From assembly GCA_003641465.1 (NCBI GenBank), contig QNAJ01000092.1, positions 1 to 6,249 of the forward strand: DNA of 6,249 nt. Direction: 5' to 3'. Numbering within the stretch: the stretch's first letter is position 1; the number at the start of each line of letters is the position of its first letter. The translations under genes and the position numbers were made by a program. Of the stretch, positions 1-6,239 are shown in pieces. The notes beneath the pieces were generated by a model. The model saw only the letters and a list, made by a program, of their open reading frames with translations. It was not told the DNA's origin and made no database searches. Source of the DNA: Verrucomicrobiota bacterium. GTDB lineage: Bacteria; Verrucomicrobiota; Kiritimatiellia; B70-G9.

Positions 1-165
1 CTGCGCGAGGCTCTGGTCCTGCGGATCCCGATTTATCCGCTCTGCCGGGAAGACTGCCGCGGCCTGTGCCCTCGTTGCGGGGCCAATCTCAACCGCGAGC
101 AGTGCACCTGCGCACCGGAGGAGGCAGAGAGTCGGTGGGATGTGCTTGACAAGTTGCAACTCTGA
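1..165 (+). CDS. yceD: DUF177/YceD-family protein, C-terminal part
   Basis: This is the last 54 residues of a gene that starts left of the window, in frame from base 1 to the TGA at 163-165. The visible part has the cysteine pattern typical of the DUF177/YceD C-terminus. Cys15, Cys19, Cys23, Cys26, Cys35 and Cys37 (window numbering) surround a GLCPRCGANLN core, and a conserved-type RW and a DKL tail follow. The family is a small, widely conserved bacterial protein of poorly defined biochemical role, linked in the literature to 23S rRNA metabolism, and it is usually encoded directly upstream of rpmF, as here. The cysteines suggest metal binding, which is inference. The N-terminal part cannot be judged. 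An 84-base gap separates it from rpmF and contains a possible promoter. Confidence 0.88.
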   Translation: MREALVLRIPIYPLCREDCRGLCPRCGANLNREQCTCAPEEAESRWDVLDKLQL

Positions 166-172
166 CTATTAG
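146..172 (+). promoter_or_regulatory. Candidate sigma-70-type promoter ahead of rpmF
   Basis: A perfect TTGACA hexamer at 146-151 overlaps the last codons of the YceD gene. A 4-of-6 match to the -10 consensus (TATTAG, 167-172) follows after 15 bases, which is shorter than the ideal 17. If real, it would start transcripts about 70 bases upstream of rpmF and let the fab genes be expressed separately from the YceD gene. A single perfect hexamer can occur by chance and the consensus for this organism is unknown, so the call is weak. Confidence 0.25.
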
Positions 173-237
173 GGAGTGGGGTTCATTTTTCGGGATTGGG
201 TGTGGGCGGGCTGCAAGGGCCATTCTCAGCAAGCGAA

Positions 238-243
238 AGGGAG
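238..243 (+). promoter_or_regulatory. Ribosome binding site of rpmF
   Basis: AGGGAG lies 6 bases before the ATG at 250. It decides the start in favour of ATG 250 over an in-frame TTG at 196, which would add 18 residues unlike any L32 N-terminus. Confidence 0.7.
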
Positions 244-249
244 ACAGCT

Positions 250-453
250 ATGGGTGTTCCAAAGAGGCGTAAGTCCAGGATGAAGGTGCGACAGCGCCGC
301 AACCAGATCCGGCGCAGCATCGCCCGGCCGGTGCCGTGTCCTCAGTGCGGTGCACCGCGGCTGCCTCACCGGGTATGTCCGGAATGCGGCTACTACGGCG
401 GTCGCCAGGTATTGACCCTGAAAGAGAAGACCAAGGAAAAATCTTCCCGGTAA
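250..453 (+). CDS. rpmF: 50S ribosomal protein L32 (zinc-ribbon form)
   Basis: The gene encodes 67 residues, slightly longer than the usual 55-65. L32 is a small component of the large ribosomal subunit. The N-terminus MGVPKRRKSR matches the family's VPKRR signature and continues into a very basic stretch to about residue 26. Cys30, Cys33, Cys43 and Cys46 form a CxxC...CxxC zinc ribbon, followed by the typical CGYYGGRQV ending. This is the zinc-binding paralogue type rather than the cysteine-free type used under zinc limitation in some bacteria. The C-terminal tail after residue 55 is lysine-rich. The ATG at 250 is supported by a good ribosome binding site and by the family N-terminus. The gene follows the YceD gene and precedes plsX by only 7 bases, the standard arrangement coupling ribosome and lipid synthesis genes. 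Confidence 0.96.
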   Translation: MGVPKRRKSRMKVRQRRNQIRRSIARPVPCPQCGAPRLPHRVCPECGYYGGRQVLTLKEKTKEKSSR

Positions 454-460
454 CTGCGTT

Positions 461-1489
461 ATGCGAGTAGCAGTCGATGCCGCAGGGGGGGATTTTGCAC
501 CCCAGGAGATAGTTTCCGGCGCGTTGAGAGCCGCGGCGGAGTTCCCCTTGATTGGACGCATGTATCTGGTCGGTCCCGCGTCCCGGATCCGGGAGGCGGT
601 GCGGCAGTCGGGTATGCGGGTGCCGGACAAGGTGGAGTTCGTGGACGCCCCGGAGGTGGTTGATATGGGTGAGGCACCAGCCGCGGCGGTCCGCCGGAAG
701 AAAGATTCATCCATCGTGCGGGCGGTGGACCTGGTACGTGCGGGAACCGCGGATGCGGTATTTTCCGCCGGAAACACAGGGGCCATGGTGGCGGCTGCTA
801 CCCTGAGGCTCGGCCGGTTGGACGGGATTTCGCGCCCGGCCATTGCCACGGTCATCCCGGCTCCTGGAAAGCCTTTTGTGTTGATCGACGCCGGTGCCAA
901 TACTGACTGCGAGGCGTTGTGGCTGGCGGAGTTTGCAGTCATGGGGAATGTCTATGCCCGGGAGATTCTCGGCGTGGATAACCCCAGGATCGGCCTGGTG
1001 AGCGTAGGGGGCGAGGAGTCCAAGGGCAATCAGGCCACGCGGGCCGCGTTCACCATGTTGGAGAAGTCGACGCTGAATTTCACGGGTAACGTGGAAGCCG
1101 GGGATATGTTCGGCGGAAAGGTGGACGTGGCCGTCTGCGACGGATTCGTGGGAAATGTGATTCTCAAGACCAGCGAGTCGGTCGCCGAATCCGTCAGCGG
1201 GCTGCTTAAGGAGGCGGTGAGTGATAATCCACTTGCCATGCTGGGCGGAGTTCTTCTAAAGGGTGCATTCTCGAGGATCCGCCGCCGGTGTGATCCGGCA
1301 GCCTACGGCGGGGCCCCGCTTCTCGGGGTGAAGGGCGTCTGCATCATCGGTCACGGGGCATCGAGGGCGGACGCGGTATATAATGCCTTGCGGGTTGTCA
1401 GAGATGTAGAGGTACATAGGGTCAACCAGCGCATCGTGGAGGAGATCCGGGAGTTGAAGGAACGGATTGAAGGACAGGACAATGAGTGA
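461..1489 (+). CDS. plsX: Phosphate acyltransferase PlsX
   Basis: At 342 residues it has normal length for PlsX, the peripheral membrane enzyme that converts acyl-ACP and phosphate to acyl-phosphate. PlsY then uses this to acylate glycerol-3-phosphate. Visible family motifs are DAAGGD at 6-11 (usually DAMGGD), SAGNTGA at 102-108, DAGANTD at 143-149, GGEESKGN at 183-190 and CDGFVGN at 226-232, with YGGAPLLGVKG near residue 280. The usual GEEE-type stretch reads GGEES, a mild variation. The C-terminal 25 or so residues are charged and probably helical. The ATG at 461 gives the canonical MRVAVDA start, but no Shine-Dalgarno sequence precedes it, so translation probably depends on ribosomes finishing rpmF 7 bases upstream (inference). 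The stop codon lies inside the start of fabH. Neither PlsY nor PlsC is in the window. Confidence 0.97.
   Translation: MRVAVDAAGGDFAPQEIVSGALRAAAEFPLIGRMYLVGPASRIREAVRQSGMRVPDKVEFVDAPEVVDMGEAPAAAVRRKKDSSIVRAVDLVRAGTADAVFSAGNTGAMVAAATLRLGRLDGISRPAIATVIPAPGKPFVLIDAGANTDCEALWLAEFAVMGNVYAREILGVDNPRIGLVSVGGEESKGNQATRAAFTMLEKSTLNFTGNVEAGDMFGGKVDVAVCDGFVGNVILKTSESVAESVSGLLKEAVSDNPLAMLGGVLLKGAFSRIRRRCDPAAYGGAPLLGVKGVCIIGHGASRADAVYNALRVVRDVEVHRVNQRIVEEIRELKERIEGQDNE
1471..1479 (+). promoter_or_regulatory. Ribosome binding site of fabH, inside the end of plsX
   Basis: Two AGGA cores at 1471-1474 and 1476-1479 precede the ATG at 1482; the first has 7-base spacing. This favours ATG 1482 over the in-frame TTG at 1467, which would lie upstream of this site. 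Confidence 0.6.
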
Positions 1490-2498
1490 ACTGCAGAAAT
1501 CCGGTGCTTCAGCACAGCGGGCGGCGATTGTGGGTACGGGTTCCTACGCACCCGCGCGCGTTATGACCAACGCGGATTTCGAGAAGATTGTGGATACCAC
1601 TGACGAATGGATCACCACCCGCACAGGGATCAAGGAGCGACACTTCGCGGCCGAGGACGAAGCCACCTCGGATATGGCTGCAGAGGCGGCCCGGCGGGCC
1701 CTGCAGGCTGCCGGTGCTGCCGCTGATGAAGTGGAGATGATTGTGGTGGCTACGATTACGCCGGACATGCCTTTTCCCAACACGGCCTGCCTGGTGCAGG
1801 AGAAGATCGGCGCGAGGAAGGCATTCTGTTTTGATATTGAGGCGGCCTGCTCCGGTTTTGTTTATGCGGCGGAGATTGCCCGCCGGTTCGTCGAGGGGGG
1901 AGCGTTGCGGACTGCGCTGGTAATCGGGGCCGAGAAGATGAGCAGCATGATTGACTGGAAGGATCGTTCCACTTGTGTACTTTTCGGCGACGGGGCGGGT
2001 GCGGCCGTGATACAGCCTTCAAGGGATGGACGAGGCATCCGGGGTGCCGTGTTGCACTCCGATGGATCACTGGGTGAGTTGCTGATGGTCCCCGGAGGGG
2101 GCAGCCGGGCACCGGCTTCCCACGAGAGTGTGGACAAGGGACTGCATTTTCTCAAGATGCAGGGCCGTGAGGTCTTCAAGTATGCGGTCAACAATATGAC
2201 CGCGGCGGCCTTGGAGGTGCTGGAAAAAACCGGTCTGAAAAAAGATCAGATCGCCTGCGTGATTCCTCACCAGGCCAATCACCGCATCATCAAGGCGGTT
2301 GCCGATCGGGTCGGCATACCGTTAGAGCGTTTCTTCATAAATGTAGATCGCTACGGCAACACATCGGCGGCGTCAGTGATCATCGCCTTGGATGAAGCCG
2401 TTCGTTCGGGCAGGGTACGTCCCGGGGATCTGGTTATGTTTCTGGTTTTCGGCGGTGGGTTCACATGGGGGGCAATGGTTCTGGAATGGAGCGGGTAA
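1482..2498 (+). CDS. fabH: Beta-ketoacyl-ACP synthase III (FabH)
   Basis: This 338-residue enzyme starts fatty acid synthesis by condensing an acyl-CoA, usually acetyl-CoA, with malonyl-ACP in the cytoplasm. The full Cys-His-Asn triad is visible: Cys123 in the EAACSGF motif, His263 in PHQANHRI and Asn293 in YGNTSAAS. Other family features are DEWITTRTGIKER at 41-53, the FGDGAGA loop at 168-174 and the glycine-rich VFGGGFTWG near the C-terminus. About 10 residues precede the usual start of the fold (AAIVGTGSYAP), a short extension of unknown importance. Substrate choice between straight and branched primers cannot be read from the sequence. The start overlaps plsX by 8 bases, and the stop shares one base with the fabD start (TAATG), so the three genes are probably translationally coupled. 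Confidence 0.97.
   Translation: MSELQKSGASAQRAAIVGTGSYAPARVMTNADFEKIVDTTDEWITTRTGIKERHFAAEDEATSDMAAEAARRALQAAGAAADEVEMIVVATITPDMPFPNTACLVQEKIGARKAFCFDIEAACSGFVYAAEIARRFVEGGALRTALVIGAEKMSSMIDWKDRSTCVLFGDGAGAAVIQPSRDGRGIRGAVLHSDGSLGELLMVPGGGSRAPASHESVDKGLHFLKMQGREVFKYAVNNMTAAALEVLEKTGLKKDQIACVIPHQANHRIIKAVADRVGIPLERFFINVDRYGNTSAASVIIALDEAVRSGRVRPGDLVMFLVFGGGFTWGAMVLEWSG
2488..2491 (+). promoter_or_regulatory. Ribosome binding site of fabD, inside the end of fabH
   Basis: GGAG lies 6 bases before the ATG at 2498, which overlaps the fabH stop in TAATG. It supports that start over in-frame ATGs at 2465 and 2486. Confidence 0.55.
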
Positions 2499-3442
2499 TG
2501 ACACAAGTGGAGGACAGAGTTGTCGGTCTGTTGTTTCCCGGACAGGGTGTTCAGGAAGTGGGAATGGGCCGCTCTTTCCGGGAAGCGGATGCAGACGCCC
2601 GCGAAATGCTCCGGAAAGCCGACCAAGTTCTGGGCTATGAATTGACCCGCCTTTGTATGGAAGGGCCCGCCGAGCAGCTGACGCGGGCGGATCGTGCCCA
2701 GCCGGCGATTTGCGTCGTCAGCGTAATGGCGCTGAATGCCGTGCTGCGGCGGATTCCACAATTGAAACCGGTGTGTGCAGCCGGACTGAGCTCGGGTGAA
2801 TGGGCCGCCCTCCATGCCGCCGGTGTGGTGGGATTTGAGGATGCCTTGCGTATCCTGCAGGCCCGTGGCCGGTTCATGCAGGAGGCCTGCGAGGCCACCT
2901 CCGGCGGTATGACCAGCATCATCGGCCTGCCGGCTGAGAAAGTGGTGGAGATCTGCCGGGCGACCGGCGTACAGGCCGCCAATTTCAATTCACCCCTGCA
3001 GACCGTGATTTCAGGGCCCCTGGAGAGGTTACCCGCGGCCGAAAAGGCGGCGCGTGAAGCAGGAGCCCGCCGCGTGATACGGCTGCGGGTGGCGGGGGCG
3101 TTTCACTCCGAGCTGATGCGGCCGGCCGCCGAAAAGCTGAGGGGACTTATTGCAGAAGTGGAATTTCGTGAGCCCCGATTTCCCGTGGTTTCTAACGTCA
3201 CTGGCTTGCCTCATGGAACGCCGGACGAGATAAGGGAGCTGATGGTCCGCCAAGTGTATGAGCCGGTGAAGTGGGTGGATTGCATGCGGTGGATGCTGTC
3301 TCAGGGAGTAAAGGATTACCTCGAGTGCGGACCCGGCCGGGTTCTGGCGGGATTGGCGAAGGGCATTGACAAGACGGTGCGTGTTCTTAATATTCCCGAC
3401 CACTCCGCGCTGGAGACGGCGGCCAGTGCATTTTCGCAGTAA
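2498..3442 (+). CDS. fabD: Malonyl-CoA:ACP transacylase (FabD)
   Basis: The protein has 314 residues, close to the usual 305-315. It moves malonate from malonyl-CoA to the phosphopantetheine arm of AcpP, supplying the extender unit for FabH and FabF. The FPGQG oxyanion motif is at 13-17, the nucleophile Ser98 sits in GLSSGEW (commonly GHSLGEY), the malonate-binding Arg123 is in LQARGRFMQ, and the catalytic His203 is in AGAFHSELM. The NFNSPLQTVISG stretch at 162-173 and the late ECGPGRVL motif are also as in the family. The start at 2498 gives MTQVEDRVVGLLFPGQG, the expected distance to FPGQG; earlier in-frame ATGs would only add fabH-overlapping residues. A 24-base gap separates it from fabG. 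The substituted nucleophile elbow keeps GxSxG and is probably harmless. Confidence 0.96.
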   Translation: MTQVEDRVVGLLFPGQGVQEVGMGRSFREADADAREMLRKADQVLGYELTRLCMEGPAEQLTRADRAQPAICVVSVMALNAVLRRIPQLKPVCAAGLSSGEWAALHAAGVVGFEDALRILQARGRFMQEACEATSGGMTSIIGLPAEKVVEICRATGVQAANFNSPLQTVISGPLERLPAAEKAAREAGARRVIRLRVAGAFHSELMRPAAEKLRGLIAEVEFREPRFPVVSNVTGLPHGTPDEIRELMVRQVYEPVKWVDCMRWMLSQGVKDYLECGPGRVLAGLAKGIDKTVRVLNIPDHSALETAASAFSQ

Positions 3443-3466
3443 GGAGCGAGGAGGAAAGGCGAGCTG

Positions 3467-4210
3467 ATGGCGGATCTCAGTGGTAGAGTCGCTTTGGTGA
3501 CCGGTGCCGCCCGGGGTATTGGCCAGGCCATCGCGGTCCGTCTGGCGGAAGACGGAGCGGATGTGGCCGTGTGCGATCTGAAGGCGGAGTGGTTGGAAGA
3601 GACCCGGCAGAAGGTATCTTCCGCGGGACGCAAGGTGCGTTCCTACGAAGTGAACGTGGGCGACGCAGTGGGGGTACAGAACGTGGTTCAGCAGGTTCTG
3701 GGGGATTTCGGCAGGATAGATATTCTGGTCAACAACGCCGGGATCACGCGGGACAGCCTGCTGTTACGGCTGGATGAGAAGGACTGGGATGATGTGCTGA
3801 ATGTGAATCTCAAGGGAACCTACCTTTTTACGCGTGCGGTCGCCCGACCGATGATGAAGCAGCGCTCCGGCGCGATCGTGAATATCGCCTCCATTATCGG
3901 CGAGATCGGCAATGCCGGACAATGTAACTATGCCGCTTCCAAGGGGGGTGTGATTGCTTTTACCAAGTCGGCGGCGAAAGAGCTCGCCGCCCGTGGCATC
4001 CGGGTAAATGCAGTGGCTCCGGGCTTCATCCAGACGCGGATGACCGAGGCCCTGCCGGAGGAAGCCCGCCAGAAGATGCTGCAGATGATTCCTCTGGCGC
4101 GTTTTGGACAGCCGGAGGACGTGGCGAATGTAGTTGCTTTTCTGGCTGGAGACGATGCATCATACGTCACCGGCCAGGTGGTTAATGTGTGTGGAGGGAT
4201 GGTGACCTGA
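3467..4210 (+). CDS. fabG: 3-oxoacyl-ACP reductase (FabG)
   Basis: A 247-residue classical short-chain dehydrogenase/reductase that reduces 3-ketoacyl-ACP to 3-hydroxyacyl-ACP, the first reduction of each elongation cycle. It has the cofactor loop TGAARGIG at 12-19, NNAG at 89-92 followed by the FabG-typical ITRDSLLLRL, and the catalytic tetrad Asn114, Ser142, Tyr155 and Lys159. VAPGF and the C-terminal GQVVNVCGGM also fit FabG. Asp37 sits at the end of the second strand (VAVCD). In classical SDRs an acidic residue there usually goes with NADH rather than NADPH, so the cofactor is worth testing. A purine-rich ribosome binding site (3451-3459) precedes the ATG. Location between fabD and acpP makes fatty acid synthesis, rather than another SDR role, the best call. 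Confidence 0.96.
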   Translation: MADLSGRVALVTGAARGIGQAIAVRLAEDGADVAVCDLKAEWLEETRQKVSSAGRKVRSYEVNVGDAVGVQNVVQQVLGDFGRIDILVNNAGITRDSLLLRLDEKDWDDVLNVNLKGTYLFTRAVARPMMKQRSGAIVNIASIIGEIGNAGQCNYAASKGGVIAFTKSAAKELAARGIRVNAVAPGFIQTRMTEALPEEARQKMLQMIPLARFGQPEDVANVVAFLAGDDASYVTGQVVNVCGGMVT

Positions 4211-4233
4211 CAGGTCGCCTTCAGGAAACCGAC

Positions 4234-4240
4234 AGGAGGG
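4234..4240 (+). promoter_or_regulatory. Strong ribosome binding site of acpP
   Basis: AGGAGGG, the best Shine-Dalgarno match in the window, lies 8 bases before the ATG at 4249. It fixes the acpP start and excludes an in-frame ATG at 4189 inside fabG. A strong site agrees with the need for abundant ACP. Confidence 0.8.
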
Positions 4241-4248
4241 CAGCAGGA

Positions 4249-4494
4249 ATGTCACTCGAACAGAAGGTGAAAGATATCATCGTAGAACAGCTGGGCGTCA
4301 ACCCTGACCAGGTGACGCCGGAGGCCTCGTTCATCGAAGATCTCGGCGCCGATTCGCTCGACACAGTTGAGCTGGTAATGGCCTTTGAGGAAGAGTTCGG
4401 GGCCGAGATTCCGGATGAGGACGCTGAGAAGTTGACCACGGTCGGCGCGGTGGTCAACTACCTCAAAGAGAAGGGATTCGACAAGGAAGGCTGA
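4249..4494 (+). CDS. acpP: Acyl carrier protein
   Basis: An 81-residue, strongly acidic protein of normal ACP length. It carries the growing acyl chain as a thioester on 4'-phosphopantetheine and delivers it to FabD, FabH, FabG, FabF and PlsX. The attachment site is Ser36 in LGADSLDTVELVM, the canonical ACP motif, flanked by helix I (residues 3-15) and the acidic recognition helix II (37-51, with EEEFG after it). IPDEDAEKLTTVGAVVNYL gives the usual third and fourth helices. The ATG is chosen because of the strong ribosome binding site and the standard MSLEQKVKDII start. Gaps of 38 bases to fabG and 52 bases to fabF leave it less coupled than the upstream genes. The phosphopantetheinyl transferase needed to activate it is not in the window. 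Confidence 0.97.
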   Translation: MSLEQKVKDIIVEQLGVNPDQVTPEASFIEDLGADSLDTVELVMAFEEEFGAEIPDEDAEKLTTVGAVVNYLKEKGFDKEG

Positions 4495-4546
4495 GCTGAG
4501 CCGCGCCGCTGGGCCATCCAAATCCCGCTGGAGGCTTCACGGGAAT

Positions 4547-5788
4547 ATGCAGGGACGCCGGGTAGCCGTTACAGGTATAGGGCTGGTTACGCCGCTCGGA
4601 TGTGGGACGGAGCAGGTTTTCGACCGGCTGATAAAGGGAGAATCCGGTATTCGGAGAATCACCCGTTTCGATATCGAGGGATATGACTCCCAGATCGCGG
4701 GTGAAGTGCGTGATTTCGACCCGGAGCCCTACGTTCCAAGGAAAGAACAGCGCCGGCTGGACCTGTTTTCCATTTACGGGCTGGCAGCGGCGGCGATGGC
4801 GGTGGAAGACGCCGGACTCGAAGTGGAGAGAATCGACAGGAGTCGGGCCGGGGTTCTGATCGGGTCCGGTGTGGGAGGACTGAAGTCACTCCAGGATCAG
4901 CACCAGGTTCTGCTGAGCCGCGGGCCGCAGCGGGTCTCACCTTTCGTGATCCCCCAGATTATCACCAACATTATTTCCGGGCACGTGGCGATCCGGTATG
5001 GGCTTACCGGTCCGAATTTCTGCGTAGTCTCAGCCTGCGCCACAGGGGCCCATTCGGTCGGCGAAGCCGCCCGGATCATAAGTCATGGCGAAGCTGACCT
5101 CATGATTGCAGGCGGCACCGAGGCCCCGGTTTGCGAGGTCGGTCTGGCCGGCTTTGCCGCCATGAAGGCGCTGAGTACCCGCAATGATGAGCCTGAACGG
5201 GCGAGCCGGCCGTTTGACGCCGAGCGCGACGGATTTGTTATCGCCGAGGGGGCTGCCGTGCTGGTTCTGGAGGAAATGGAAGCCGCCCGGAAGCGCGGTG
5301 CCCGGATCTACTGCGAGTTGGCCGGCTACGGGCGCAATTGCGACGCCTACCACATAACCGCGCCGCTGGAATCGGGCGAAGGAGCAGCCCGGTCAATGCG
5401 TCTGGCGCTGGAAGACGCAGGTATCACTCCGGAGGAGGTTGATTACATAAACGCGCATGGTACTAGTACCAAGCTCAATGATCGCGGCGAGACGCTGGCC
5501 ATCAAGGCGGCCTTGGGAGAGGAGAAGGCCCGCCGAGTGATGATAAGCTCCACAAAATCCATGACCGGTCACCTCCTGGGAGCGGCGGGTGCTCTGGAAG
5601 CCGCGGTATGTGCAATGACCATTCTGCGGGGGGTGGTTCATCCCACGGTAAACTATGAGTATCCGGATCCGGAATGCGATCTGGACTATGTGCCCAACGA
5701 AGCCCGGGAGGCGAAGGTCCGGGTGTGTCTCTCCAATTCGTTGGGCTTCGGCGGGCATAACGCCACGCTTTGCCTGCGTGCCATCTGA
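4547..5788 (+). CDS. fabF: Beta-ketoacyl-ACP synthase II (FabF)
   Basis: A 413-residue condensing enzyme that elongates acyl-ACP with malonyl-ACP. It has the Cys-His-His triad of the elongating synthases: Cys164 in VSACATGAHS, His304 in NAHGTSTKLND and His342 in MTGHLLGAAG, with Lys337 in the STKSMTGH segment. The N-terminus RRVAVTGIGLVTPLG and the GFGGHN loop near the C-terminus are typical of FabF. Length and position after acpP support FabF over FabB, although the two are close homologues. The ATG at 4547 places the family start correctly. GGAGG at 4530-4534 lies 12 bases upstream, rather far, with a nearer GGGA, so initiation may be weaker than for acpP. It is the last gene of the cluster; no clear intrinsic terminator follows. 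Confidence 0.96.
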   Translation: MQGRRVAVTGIGLVTPLGCGTEQVFDRLIKGESGIRRITRFDIEGYDSQIAGEVRDFDPEPYVPRKEQRRLDLFSIYGLAAAAMAVEDAGLEVERIDRSRAGVLIGSGVGGLKSLQDQHQVLLSRGPQRVSPFVIPQIITNIISGHVAIRYGLTGPNFCVVSACATGAHSVGEAARIISHGEADLMIAGGTEAPVCEVGLAGFAAMKALSTRNDEPERASRPFDAERDGFVIAEGAAVLVLEEMEAARKRGARIYCELAGYGRNCDAYHITAPLESGEGAARSMRLALEDAGITPEEVDYINAHGTSTKLNDRGETLAIKAALGEEKARRVMISSTKSMTGHLLGAAGALEAAVCAMTILRGVVHPTVNYEYPDPECDLDYVPNEAREAKVRVCLSNSLGFGGHNATLCLRAI

Positions 5789-5862
5789 AGCCGCGGGCAG
5801 CTACACCGTTTACTCGGACAACCCGATTGCTTCTCCGACGTAATTGCAGCGGATGCTTCATA

Positions 5863-5923
5863 ATTCATTAATCCAACAATCCGTATATCCCCGACCCCCG
5901 ACCGCTGACTACTGACCTCTGAC
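5863..5923. repeat. Degenerate tandem tract: period-8 units running into NNNYGAC heptads
   Basis: Four 8-base units starting with ATTC or ATCC occupy 5863-5894, for example ATCCAACA then ATCCGTAT. From 5889 to 5923 five contiguous 7-base units follow, all ending in YGAC: two identical CCCCGAC, then CGCTGAC, TACTGAC and CTCTGAC. The two periodicities overlap at 5889-5894. Units are diverged and the tract is not coding. Similar short degenerate tandem tracts occur between genes in several bacterial groups; function is unknown. Confidence 0.75.
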
Positions 5924-6042
5924 CTGCGGTGTAGGACGAGAGGGTTCGGGCACACTGAGGGTCATGATGGACCTGCGCATGGATGGCTGATTCGCCCCAG
6001 GGTATCATTGAGAAGCGTAAGTTACAGATGAAGGAGATTGTA

Positions 6043-6101
6043 ACCACAGAGAACACAGAGAGCACAGAGAAAAGAGAACACAGAGGGGAGAGATTACAGA
6101 G
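6043..6101. repeat. Degenerate CACAGAG nonamer tandem tract
   Basis: Seven contiguous units end in GAG with lengths 9, 9, 9, 7, 9, 7 and 9. The 9-base units follow NNCACAGAG (ACCACAGAG, AACACAGAG, AGCACAGAG, AACACAGAG, then the variant ATTACAGAG); the two 7-base units are AAAAGAG and GGGAGAG. The + strand is strongly purine-rich with almost no T. I recall tracts of this kind as common intergenic elements in PVC-type and other environmental genomes. They are often mis-annotated as short proteins, which this one would also produce. Confidence 0.85.
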
Positions 6102-6141
6102 GACCCCGCTGGAGCGGCATAAACCCTGCGGCAGGCAAAAG

Positions 6142-6178
6142 TTCCAAGCATTGGAAGTTTTGGAACAGAAAGTTCCAA
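6142..6178. repeat. Paired TTCCAA/TTGGAA inverted repeats
   Basis: Two perfect palindromes lie 3 bases apart. The first is TTCCAA, a 3-base loop and TTGGAA (6142-6156). The second is TTGGAAC, a 5-base loop and GTTCCAA (6160-6178). GTTCCAA at 6141-6147 is also complementary to TTGGAAC at 6160-6166, so a longer alternative hairpin is possible. No T-tract follows, so a standard terminator is unlikely. It looks like a dispersed intergenic palindromic element; I associate this motif with Kiritimatiellota genomes from memory only. Confidence 0.8.
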
Positions 6179-6222
6179 GGTTGCGGATTCAAGTTGCAAG
6201 CCGAACAGTTCGCAGAGGGCGA

Positions 6223-6239
6223 CCTCACTGGGGGTGAGG
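6223..6239. repeat. Perfect 6-bp hairpin
   Basis: CCTCAC and GTGAGG form a perfect 6-bp stem around the 5-base loop TGGGG. No run of T follows on either strand, so it is not a typical terminator. It may belong to the neighbouring repeat cluster or to an unseen gene at the right edge. Confidence 0.45.

Noticed and set aside
226..942. 238-residue open frame on the minus strand opposite rpmF and plsX
   Set aside because: It is antisense to two genes with clear family motifs, has low-complexity Ala/Ser/Thr/Pro/Arg composition, and is the kind of shadow frame expected in GC-rich coding DNA.
1467..1481. TTG start for fabH, adding five residues
   Set aside because: The ribosome binding site at 1471-1479 lies downstream of it and fits the ATG at 1482.
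2351..2815. 154-residue minus-strand open frame across the fabH/fabD junction
   Set aside because: It shows no recognisable domain and sits opposite conserved FabH and FabD residues; best explained as a shadow.
4189..4248. Upstream ATG start for acpP, adding 20 residues
   Set aside because: The extension overlaps the end of fabG, does not resemble ACP, and the strong Shine-Dalgarno sequence at 4234-4240 points to ATG 4249.
4506..4531. Repeated CCGCTGG in the acpP-fabF gap
   Set aside because: Two 7-base GC-rich copies 19 bases apart are plausible by chance, and no hairpin or known regulator site is evident.
5814..5838. Possible terminator after fabF (TCGGA ... TCCGA)
   Set aside because: The stem is only 5 bp with a 15-base loop, and no T-tract follows.
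6043..6101. Possible CRISPR-like array
   Set aside because: Units are 7-9 bases, directly adjacent and without spacers; no cas genes are present.
5983..6237. 84-residue + strand open frame in the tail
   Set aside because: The central part is just the CACAGAG tract translated (TTENTESTEK...), there is no family resemblance, and it runs through the palindromes.
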